DNA of 64,000 nucleotides from Nostoc sp. NMS8 (GTDB lineage: Bacteria; Cyanobacteriota; Cyanobacteriia; Cyanobacteriales; Nostocaceae), in contig NZ_JABXKK010000130.1 in NCBI RefSeq assembly GCF_017115045.1, forward strand, positions 1 to 64,000, in the 5' to 3' direction. Positions 1-7,044 of the stretch are shown piece by piece; position 1 is the first letter of the stretch, and every line of letters starts with the position of its first letter. A program made the translations under genes and the position numbers. The notes beneath the pieces were generated by a model. It was not told the DNA's origin and did no database searches. It saw only the letters and a program-made list of their open reading frames with translations.

Positions 1-1
1 C

Positions 2-136
2 CAATACGGTTCGGTTAAGATCCCCCCGCCTACGGCGACCCCCTTAAAAAGGGGGTGAAAGAGGCTTGGAAGTCCCCCTTTTTAAGGGGGGTTGGGGGGA
101 TCTTCAAAATATAAAAACGTTAACCGAACCGCATTG
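2..136. repeat. Palindromic MITE-like element, TIR family A
   Basis: The left end CAATACGGTTCGGTTAA (2-18) is matched by its reverse complement at 120-136 with one mismatch. The interior carries a second inverted repeat made of runs of C and G around CCTTAAAAAGGGGG and CCCCCTTTTTAAGGGGG, so the whole element can fold into a long hairpin. There is no coding capacity. Related ends occur at 24485-24616 and 61001-61117, and a similar interior with different ends at 6774-6937. Confidence 0.75.
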
Positions 137-145
137 TTAACACAC

Positions 146-355
146 CTATCTTTTACTTTTGAGTTTTGGAGAATGTTTATCCTGCAAGCTGCGAATTTTA
201 ACCAGCACTGAAATATATTGTTGAGTCATCCAAATCAACGCTTCAATGGATGAGTTACCTTGGTCAATTTGGCTTTTAGCTTGGAAGCCAATCAAGAATA
301 GTTGCATTGTCAGCAACAAAGCAATGATTTTACCGAGAATTTGACGGACTTGCAT
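146..355 (-). CDS. Small hypothetical protein with N-terminal hydrophobic segment
   Basis: This is a 69-residue open frame starting at ATG (353-355) with a G-rich stretch (GGGGGTAG) a few bases upstream that could serve as ribosome binding site. Residues about 8-25 are hydrophobic (IIALLLTMQLFLIGF) and could be a signal peptide or membrane anchor. The rest is polar and basic at the end (KLKSKR). It is divergent from the large STAND gene that follows and lies just inside a palindromic element. I do not recognise a family. It may be a real small exported or membrane protein, or a chance frame. Confidence 0.35.
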   Translation of the reverse strand: MQVRQILGKIIALLLTMQLFLIGFQAKSQIDQGNSSIEALIWMTQQYISVLVKIRSLQDKHSPKLKSKR

Positions 356-523
356 TTGTTTCTACCCCCAAGAGTTGATAGATAAAGCTTCTCTTTGGGG
401 TTGTATCACTAAGCAAATACCCTAATCTTGCTGAAAATGCCTTAGAATCTGGATTACATGAGTTTGGGGTGGTAGTTTCAATCTGGGGTAGCCCCAAACT
501 TCTTACTCATTTTTTTGGATGTA

Positions 524-3500
524 ATGGCGCGAGAATCTACTAAAGGCCCTGTAATTCAGAAACGAGTCAAGCGTTTGCTAGAGGCGTTGCTTTGTTTTGT
601 CGATGGAGAATTTGAGGACGGTAACTTTAAAATTAAGTACAACTGGAAAGAAGAAGACAGCACTAACCCCAAGCTGACTGTGCAGACTACGTTAGTTGCG
701 TTGGAGTTGCTGACCCAAAAAGACAAATATCCTGGCAAGTTAACTAAAGCGCAAATTCGAGAAGCGCTGAATTTGCTGAAGGATTTCTTGAAGATTCTCG
801 AAGATAACCGTTCCCAAACTCAAGGTTCTGATGACTGGCACTTTACTTTAAAGCTATGGTCAAGGGATAGAGAGAAGAACCTAAAACGGTTTGATGAAGC
901 GTGGGAAAATAACAGACCGAAAAAATCGAAAGAATTAGCAGCAAATTTCACCCAAGATGAGGGTGTTGCTACTGTACGTCAAATTAAACTTACTCTATTT
1001 CAAGCGCCACCCTTACCCGAACACTTTGTAGAACGCCCAGAGTATAGCGATGATTTAAAAACTCGTCTTTTAAATGGTTCATCGTCTGATAGTCGCACTT
1101 TAGTAATTACTGCAATTCACGGTTTGGGTTCCGTGGGCAAATCTACTTTAGCTGCGGCTTTAGCCCATAATGCAGAAATACAATCTCGTTTTGGTGATGG
1201 CATTCTTTGGGCAACATTAGGTCAACAACCCAATGTCCTTTCTTTACTTAGTGGCTGGGTGCAAGCATTAGGAGACTATAGCTTTAAGCCTACAAGTGTA
1301 GAAGCAACTTCCTCGCATTTGCGGACTCTGCTTTATGACAAGGCTGTGTTGCTGGTGGTGGATGATGCTTGGAATACCGAAGATGCACAAGCATTTAATT
1401 TTGGTGGGGCGCGTTGTCAAGTTTTAGTAACTACTCGTGAAGGTCACATTGCCGATGCCTTAGCAGCCAACACCTACAGCCTGGATATAATGAAACCAGA
1501 TCAGGCAATGGAATTGCTGACCAAGAAATTAAGACGCGAGATTACTGGCATAGAACGTCACTCAGCAGAAAATTTAGCCAAAGGTGTTGGTTATCTTCCC
1601 CTAGCATTGGAACTTGCAGCCGCCGAAGTTGCCTGTGGTACGACTTGGAATGAACTGTTGGCGGATATTCAGCAAGAAGTAGCCAGATTAACAAGTTTTG
1701 ACCGACCGGAAGCCGAAGAAATTACTGATGAGGCTAGTTTAAAACGCCTGAGTTTAACGGCATCATTAAATTTGAGTGTCAAGCGAATGCCACCAGAAAA
1801 GCAGCAGCATTTCTCTTGGTTAGGGGTATTGCCGGAGGATGTCAACATTAATAAGATGATGGCAGCAACGCTGTGGCAGATGGATAAGCGTGATGCTGCC
1901 AAGATGTTGCAATATTTACGGAATAAAGCATTGCTATTAACAGGAATACCGCTTGCTGATGGTATGCCTACCTATCGATTACATGACTTATTTCACGATT
2001 TAGCTTGTAATTTGTTAACTGCTCCCTCTGAGCCAAAACGCCGAGGAGATTTGGCTGGGTTGGGTTTAAACCTTGCTGATGTTCACGCTGCTTTTTTAAA
2101 GAAGTATCGGCAGAAAACCCAGAATGGTTTATGGCATACTTTACTCGATGATGGTTACATTCATCAGTATTTAGTTTGGCATTTGGAAAAGGCTGGACAG
2201 GTAGAAGAGATTCACACGTTATTGCGGGAAGAGTCTGCAACTGGAAGCAATGGCTGGTTTGAAGTGCGAGAACAATTGGGAGAAACTGGCGGTTACATCA
2301 CAGATATTTCTCGTGCCTGGGAACTAGCAGAAACAAATTGGACTGAAGCAACCTTGTCTCAAGTGGTAGGTTTGCAGTGTTGCTATGCTTTGATTACGGC
2401 ATCTCTGAATAGTTTGGCAGCGAATGTACCAGTGGAATTGCTGGTGGCGCTGGTCAAAAACAATTTTTGGAATGCTGAACAAGGACTAGCTTATGCTCTG
2501 CAAAACCCAGAACCAAAACAGAAAGTGAAAGCTCTTGCAGAGTTAGTCAACTATTTGCCGCCAAATTTAAAAAAACTGATGCTGTCAGAAGCACTCTCTG
2601 CTGCACGTTTGATTCAGGATGAGGAAGATTTTGCCGATGCCTTGAGAGCCTTAGCAGAACAACTGCCAGAGGTTTTACCAGAAGCACTCACCGCCACATG
2701 CTTGATTGAGAATGAGTATTCTCTTGCCAAAGCCTTGAGTGCCTTAGCAGAAAAATTGCCACCTGAATTGTTGCCAGAAGCACTAGCTGCCGCACGCTCG
2801 ATTCAGGATGAGTATTCTCGCGCCTCTGCCCTCAGTAGTTTAGCAGAGAAACTGCCAGAGGTTTTCCCAGAAGCACTCGCCGCCGCGCGCTCGATTCAGA
2901 ATGAGTATTCTTTCGTCTCTATCCTCAGTACCTTAGCAGAGAAATTGCCACCTAAATTGTTGCCAGAAGCACTCGCCGCCGCACGCTCGATTCAGAATGA
3001 GTATTCTCTCGGCTCTATCCTCAGTACCTTAGCAAAGAAACTGCCAAAGGCTTTGCCAGAAGCACTCGCCACCGCACGCTCGATTCAGGATGAGTATTCT
3101 CGCGCCAATGCCTTGAGTATCTTAGCAGAACAACTGCCAGAGGTTTTGCCAGAAGCACTCACCGCCACATGCTTGATTGAGAATGAGTATTCTTTCGCCA
3201 AGGCCTTGAGTGCCTTAGCAGAGAAACTGCCACCTGAATTGTTGCCAGAAGCACTAGCTGCCGCACGCTCTATTCAGAATGAGGAATATCGCACCTCTGC
3301 CCTCAGTACTTTAGCAGAGAAACTGCCAGAGATTTTCCCAGAAGCACTCGCTGCCGCGCGCTCTATTCAGAATGAGTATTTCCGTACCTTAGCTCTCAGT
3401 ACTTTAGCAGAGAAACTGCCACCTGAATTGTTGCCAGAAGCACTCGCCGCCGCACGCTCAATTCAGAATGAGTATTCTCTCGCCTCTATCCTCAATACCT

Positions 3501-5014
3501 TAGCAAAGAAACTGCCAGAGGCTTTGACAGAAGCACTCGCCGCTGCACACTCAATTCAGAATCAGTATTCTCGTGCTGATGTCTTGAGAGCCTTAGCACA
3601 AAATCTGCCAGAGGTTCTGCCAGAAGCACTTGCCGCGGCACGCTTGATTCAAGATGAGTATTCTCGCGCCTCTGTCCTCAGTACCTTAGCAGAGAAACTG
3701 CCAGAGATTTTGCCAGAAGCACTCGCCGCAGCGCGCTCTATTCAGAATGAGTATTTCCGTACCTTAGCTCTCAGTACCTTAGTAGAGAAACTGCCAGAGG
3801 TTTCGCCAGAAGCACTCTCTGCTGCACGTTTGATTCAAGATGAGGAAGATTATCCCGATGTTTTGAGAGCCTTAGTAGAGAAAATACCACCTAAGTTGTT
3901 GCCAGAAGTACTCTCCGCAACGCGCTTGATTCATGATGAGAGAGAGCGCGCCCATATCTTGAGGGACTTAGCAGAGAAACTGCCACCTGAGTTGTTGCCA
4001 GAAGTACTCTCCGCAACGCGCTTGATTCAAGATGAGTATTCTCTCGCCTCTATCCTCAGTACTCTAGCGGAGAAAGTGCCAGAGGTTTTGCCAGAAGCAC
4101 TCGCCGCCGCACGCTCGATTCAGAATGAGTATTCTCGCGCCTCTGCCTTGAGTGCCTTAGCAGAGAAACTACCAGAGGTTTTGCCAGAAGCACTCACCGC
4201 CACACGCTCGATTCAGTCCGAGTCAAATCGCGCTTCTGTCCTCACAACCTTAGCAGAGAAACTACCAGAGGTTCTGCCAGAAGCACTCGCTGCCGCGCGC
4301 TCGATTCAGGATGAGTATTCTCGTGCCTCTGCTTTAAGTGCCTTAGCAGAGAGACTGCCGCCTGAGTTGTTCCCAAAAGCACTCGCTACCGCACGCTCGA
4401 TTCAGGATGAGTATTCTTGCGCCTCTGCCTTGAGTGCCTTAGCAGAGAAACTACCAGAGGTTCTGCCAGAAGCACTCACCGCCGCACGCTCGATTCAGTC
4501 CGAGTCAAATCGCGCTTCTGTCCTCACAACCTTAGCAGAGAAACTACCAGAGGTTCTGCCAGAAGCACTCGCTGCCGCGTGCTCGATTCAAGATGAGGAT
4601 TCTCGCACCTATGCCTTAAGAGCCTTAGTAGAGAAACTGCCAGAGGTTCTGCCAGAAGCACTTGCCGCTGCACGCTCGATTCAGGATGAGTATTCTCGCA
4701 CCTATGCCTTGATAGCCTTAGTAGAGAAACTGCCAGAGGTTCTGTCAGAAGCACTTGCCGCTGCACGCTCGATTCAGGATGAGGAATATCGCGCCGATGC
4801 ATTGAGTACATGTGCTTTATATTTGTCACAAATGCCATCTGCCAAACTTTTTTCTCTTTGGCAAGATACACTTCATCAGCTATCCCTTCGTACTCGCCCT
4901 GATTTGCTGCGAGATATCAAAGAATTGTTTCCAGTTATCTTTGCATTAAGTGGTGAAGCAGCAACGGTAGAAATTGCCCGTGGGATTGAGCATGTGGCGC
5001 GATGGTGGAAATAA
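524..5014 (+). CDS. NB-ARC STAND NTPase with 24-copy helical repeat C-terminus
   Basis: This is a 1,496-residue protein. The open frame reaches back to a TTG at 515, but ATG 524 is the likelier start. Residues 1-145 form an N-terminal region that I take, by position, to be an adaptor or effector-associated domain. The NB-ARC domain has a P-loop GLGSVGKST (about 200-208), Walker B LLVVDDAW (276-283), VLVTTRE, GYLPLAL (356-362) and RLHDLFHD near 485-492 in the place of the MHD motif. Residues about 678-1433 are 24 tandem 31-32 residue units of the type LPEVLPEALAAARSIQ plus DEYSRASALSALAEK, predicted to build an alpha-solenoid sensor. STAND proteins oligomerise on ligand binding and many act in defence or signalling. 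No catalytic effector domain is visible here, so a partner protein or the N-terminal region may supply it. The function is unknown. Confidence 0.9.
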   Translation: MARESTKGPVIQKRVKRLLEALLCFVDGEFEDGNFKIKYNWKEEDSTNPKLTVQTTLVALELLTQKDKYPGKLTKAQIREALNLLKDFLKILEDNRSQTQGSDDWHFTLKLWSRDREKNLKRFDEAWENNRPKKSKELAANFTQDEGVATVRQIKLTLFQAPPLPEHFVERPEYSDDLKTRLLNGSSSDSRTLVITAIHGLGSVGKSTLAAALAHNAEIQSRFGDGILWATLGQQPNVLSLLSGWVQALGDYSFKPTSVEATSSHLRTLLYDKAVLLVVDDAWNTEDAQAFNFGGARCQVLVTTREGHIADALAANTYSLDIMKPDQAMELLTKKLRREITGIERHSAENLAKGVGYLPLALELAAAEVACGTTWNELLADIQQEVARLTSFDRPEAEEITDEASLKRLSLTASLNLSVKRMPPEKQQHFSWLGVLPEDVNINKMMAATLWQMDKRDAAKMLQYLRNKALLLTGIPLADGMPTYRLHDLFHDLACNLLTAPSEPKRRGDLAGLGLNLADVHAAFLKKYRQKTQNGLWHTLLDDGYIHQYLVWHLEKAGQVEEIHTLLREESATGSNGWFEVREQLGETGGYITDISRAWELAETNWTEATLSQVVGLQCCYALITASLNSLAANVPVELLVALVKNNFWNAEQGLAYALQNPEPKQKVKALAELVNYLPPNLKKLMLSEALSAARLIQDEEDFADALRALAEQLPEVLPEALTATCLIENEYSLAKALSALAEKLPPELLPEALAAARSIQDEYSRASALSSLAEKLPEVFPEALAAARSIQNEYSFVSILSTLAEKLPPKLLPEALAAARSIQNEYSLGSILSTLAKKLPKALPEALATARSIQDEYSRANALSILAEQLPEVLPEALTATCLIENEYSFAKALSALAEKLPPELLPEALAAARSIQNEEYRTSALSTLAEKLPEIFPEALAAARSIQNEYFRTLALSTLAEKLPPELLPEALAAARSIQNEYSLASILNTLAKKLPEALTEALAAAHSIQNQYSRADVLRALAQNLPEVLPEALAAARLIQDEYSRASVLSTLAEKLPEILPEALAAARSIQNEYFRTLALSTLVEKLPEVSPEALSAARLIQDEEDYPDVLRALVEKIPPKLLPEVLSATRLIHDERERAHILRDLAEKLPPELLPEVLSATRLIQDEYSLASILSTLAEKVPEVLPEALAAARSIQNEYSRASALSALAEKLPEVLPEALTATRSIQSESNRASVLTTLAEKLPEVLPEALAAARSIQDEYSRASALSALAERLPPELFPKALATARSIQDEYSCASALSALAEKLPEVLPEALTAARSIQSESNRASVLTTLAEKLPEVLPEALAAACSIQDEDSRTYALRALVEKLPEVLPEALAAARSIQDEYSRTYALIALVEKLPEVLSEALAAARSIQDEEYRADALSTCALYLSQMPSAKLFSLWQDTLHQLSLRTRPDLLRDIKELFPVIFALSGEAATVEIARGIEHVARWWK
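2555..4821 (+). repeat. Coding tandem repeat, 24 units of 93-96 bp
   Basis: These are the repeats of the STAND protein at DNA level. Units alternate between 31 and 32 codons (LPEVLPEAL versus LPPELLPEAL openings). Many neighbouring and non-neighbouring units are almost identical, and some match over two units at a time (about 4165-4340 against 4450-4610). This points to recent expansion or homogenisation by unequal crossing over. Confidence 0.9.
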
Positions 5015-5344
5015 TGCGTAATTCGTACCTCGCCTTCGCTCGGCAACCTAATTTGTAATTTAAAAGAGTTAGATATAACTTGCATCTGTAGCCTGATTTT
5101 AGTCAATTGGTATAAGGGGATGCAGGATCTATAGTTTTAAGCGAAGTACAATCGCCATTTACAGCTACTCAACCATCAAGTATGTATCGAATTTACAAAC
5201 TCTCTTTGGTATAGATCAGTGAGCGATCGCAATTAGTCATAAAATCATCAGAGAAATTGTCTAGACTGTCAATGAGCGATCGCCTATATTGGTTTTTCTA
5301 CAGCAGAATACTAAGCGATCGCATTTAGGTTGAGCATATCTTTA
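5015..5344. other. Gene-free spacer rich in HIP1 sites
   Basis: No gene is seen. The stretch holds several GCGATCGC or near-HIP1 sites. One HIP1-bounded segment (5276-5322) reappears, diverged, at 5877-5920 on the other side of the toxin-antitoxin remnant. Confidence 0.5.
5276..5322. repeat. HIP1-bounded repeat, copy 1
   Basis: This segment of about 47 bp starts and ends with GCGATCGC and contains TATATTGG, TTTTCTACAG and AGAATA. It aligns by eye with 5877-5920, with a few substitutions and small gaps. The two copies lie in the same orientation on either side of the relE/antitoxin pair. Confidence 0.5.
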
Positions 5345-5491
5345 CTAACTTTTTCTATAAACATCTTTTCGATGCTTGCACTGCAAAATCTGTACGAGTT
5401 GACTTTCATCATTAATCTCGTAACAAACTCTATAATCACCAATCCGAATACGATACTCGTTATCAGAACCTTTTAACTTTGCATACCTCAT
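5345..5491 (-). pseudogene. RelE/ParE-family toxin, N-terminal half missing
   Basis: A 48-residue frame reads MRYAKLKGSDNEYRIRIG, DYRVCYEINDE, then VQILQCKHRKDVYRKS. This is the C-terminal half of a RelE-family mRNA interferase: the LKG, YRIRIGDYRVCYEI and HRKDVYR blocks are characteristic. Family members are usually about 85 residues; the first 35-40 residues (two helices) are absent. Its ATG (5489-5491) overlaps the antitoxin stop as TAATG, so it could still be translated by coupling. That neat junction leaves open whether this is a simple remnant or a retained short protein. I call it a truncated toxin, probably inactive. Confidence 0.7.
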
Positions 5492-5736
5492 TATCTCTGC
5501 TGTGAGCGATTAGCAAGATATTGATCTATAGTCACGAACTCACCATCTTTATACTCAGCGCGAACTGCTTCAATTTCTGCCAGTGTTTCTGCATCGTCTT
5601 CGTACAACGCTTCTTCGTCCTCAAAAATTTGTTGCTCAATTAGCTCTTGAAGTTGACGTTTTTCTGTTAAATCAAGAGAAGATATTGCTTCTGCTAAAGT
5701 TTCTAAGGAGAGTTGTAATTTAACAATGGCTGGCAT
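5491..5736 (-). CDS. Antitoxin of a RelE-type toxin-antitoxin pair
   Basis: The protein has 81 residues from ATG 5736, which is preceded by a strong TAGGAG four to five bases upstream. A longer frame to 5766 exists but has no comparable site. The sequence is acidic and helical (LETLAEAISSLDLTEKRQL, then EDEEALYEDDAETLAEIEAV), as in the small cyanobacterial antitoxins that precede RelE toxins. Antitoxins of this kind bind and neutralise the toxin and repress their own operon. The downstream toxin frame overlaps the stop codon but is only half length, so this antitoxin may be an orphan. Confidence 0.7.
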   Translation of the reverse strand: MPAIVKLQLSLETLAEAISSLDLTEKRQLQELIEQQIFEDEEALYEDDAETLAEIEAVRAEYKDGEFVTIDQYLANRSQQR

Positions 5737-5876
5737 TTTTCTCCTATTGGGTGTATTATCTCGCATTTTGACACCATTATGCTGATTTTAACAGTTATAT
5801 TTTTGTCAAGCCCAAAGTCTTTGAGTTGTATTTCACGCTTGTGGGGTGCGGCGCAGAAATTGGATTTGTCTAAACG

Positions 5877-5920
5877 GCGATCGCTTATATCGATCTTTTC
5901 TACAGAATAATCGCGATCGC
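5877..5920. repeat. HIP1-bounded repeat, copy 2
   Basis: This is the second copy of the segment at 5276-5322. It is again delimited by GCGATCGC at both ends, with TATATCGATC, TTTTCTACAG and AATAATC between. It lies just beyond the antitoxin promoter region. Confidence 0.5.
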
Positions 5921-5976
5921 TTACAAAAGTTTTGCCTATGCACTCCCGAACAAATTGAAAGAGTTACAGAACTTAC

Positions 5977-6150
5977 GGGAGCGACTACAGGACTTATGGG
6001 AGCCGCTACAGGACTTACGGGAGCCGCTACAGGACTTACGGGAGCCGCTACAGGACTTACGGGAGCCGCTACAGGACTTACGGGAGCCGCTACAGGACTT
6101 ACGGGAGCCGCTACAGGACTTACGGGAGCCGCTACAGGACTTACGGGAGC
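5977..6150. repeat. 21-bp minisatellite, 8 units
   Basis: Eight tandem copies of GGGAGCCGCTACAGGACTTA plus C run from 5977 to 6144, followed by a partial unit to 6150. Only the first unit differs (GCGACTACAG and a final T). Because 21 is a multiple of three and the unit has no stop codon in three of the frames, heptapeptide frames such as GAATGLT and LREPLQD are open on the plus strand and SRKSCSG on the minus strand. There are no spacers, so it is not a CRISPR array. No ribosome binding site supports translation. Confidence 0.9.
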
Positions 6151-6298
6151 TTATAAATACCAAAATTTAGTAATTAAGTTCCGAAAAATTACTGTTATCA
6201 ATCAAAAATGTTAGTAAAAAAATTGCGAGTTTTACTGAACCGGAACGCAGTTTAATTGAGGCAAGCTAGCTTTAAGAGCATCTTAAAGGAGTAATTTT

Positions 6299-6694
6299 AT
6301 GTCTCGAAAAAAACGCACATCCCGTACTTTAGAAAAAGCTCAGTTAAGATCCGCCGGACTAAAATCAATTATTCCAAGCGTCAAATTTGATGAAGATTAT
6401 AGTCTAGAAAAATTAGTTGAGTCAATCGACCAGCTACGCAACAAAATTGATGTTTATAATACTGCTCTGTCGATAGTTGACTCTTCTAAAACTGAAATTG
6501 AAGAAATGGAAAAAAATTTGAGTCAGCTTTCTGAGAAAATGCTGATGGTGGTTGCAATTAAGTACGGTAAAAACAGCCGTGAGTATGAAATGGCGGGTGG
6601 TGTTCGTGATAGCGATCGCATCCGCAAAATCAGATCGAGCCGCTTGAAAAATGTTGCAGAACAAGCATCAGATGAAAATGCTAAAATTGCATAA
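6299..6694 (+). CDS. Conserved-looking hypothetical protein, coiled-coil and basic
   Basis: The 131-residue protein has an excellent ribosome binding site (AAAGGAGTAATTTT before ATG). It begins with a basic tail (MSRKKRTSRTLEKAQLRSAG). A helical middle follows, with heptad-like spacing around ESIDQLRNKIDVYNTALS and EIEEMEKNLSQLSEKMLM. It ends with a region containing KYGKNSREYEMAGGVRDSDR. No enzymatic motif is apparent. A strong hairpin terminator follows its stop within a few bases, so it looks like a monocistronic gene. I do not recognise the family. Confidence 0.75.
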   Translation: MSRKKRTSRTLEKAQLRSAGLKSIIPSVKFDEDYSLEKLVESIDQLRNKIDVYNTALSIVDSSKTEIEEMEKNLSQLSEKMLMVVAIKYGKNSREYEMAGGVRDSDRIRKIRSSRLKNVAEQASDENAKIA

Positions 6695-6698
6695 AATA

Positions 6699-6743
6699 CG
6701 CGATAAATCGCCCTCTCTACAAAAGGCGATTTATCGCGTTTTT
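6699..6743 (+). terminator. Rho-independent terminator of the 6299-6694 gene
   Basis: CGCGATAAATCGCC (6699-6712) pairs perfectly with GGCGATTTATCGCG (6725-6738), followed by TTTTT (6739-6743), five bases after the stop codon. The stem is the same sequence as the arms of the dispersed palindrome at 59015-59074, so the terminator appears to be built from a repeat. Confidence 0.85.
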
Positions 6744-6773
6744 GCAATCTATGATTTTCATCATATAAACCTT

Positions 6774-6937
6774 AGAGGATGTTTTAAAAGTGGATGGCTG
6801 TAATTTTAGGCACTTTTAGCTCCCCCCAGCCCCCCTTAAAAAGGGGGTAAAGTCTCTAAAAGTCCCCCTTTTTAAGGGGGATTTAGGGGGATCTAAAACG
6901 TTTTGCTACCGAGCAGAGGAATTTTAAAACATCCTCT
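6774..6937. repeat. Palindromic MITE-like element, TIR family B
   Basis: AGAGGATGTTTTAAAA (6774-6789) is perfectly matched by its reverse complement at 6922-6937. The interior has the same nested C-run/G-run hairpin (CCTTAAAAAGGGGG and CCCCCTTTTTAAGGGGG) as the element at 2-136, although the ends are unrelated. No coding capacity. Confidence 0.8.
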
Positions 6938-7044
6938 TAACCTAACTGTATTGATTCGCATCCTATGAGACGTTTTAAATTTTGAATTTTGAATCTTCAA
7001 TCCAAAATCCAAAATTTAAAATCTAATTTTCAAAGTTATTTATG

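Noticed and set aside
4524..4871. 115-codon minus-strand frame with repeats
   Set aside because: A shadow of the STAND solenoid repeats on the opposite strand.
5977..6150. Possible CRISPR array
   Set aside because: The units are contiguous 21-bp copies with no spacers and no cas genes nearby.
5846..6214. Plus-strand frames of 122 and 71 codons and a minus-strand frame of 75 codons
   Set aside because: They are side effects of the stop-free 21-bp tandem repeat; no ribosome binding site and no non-repeat domain.
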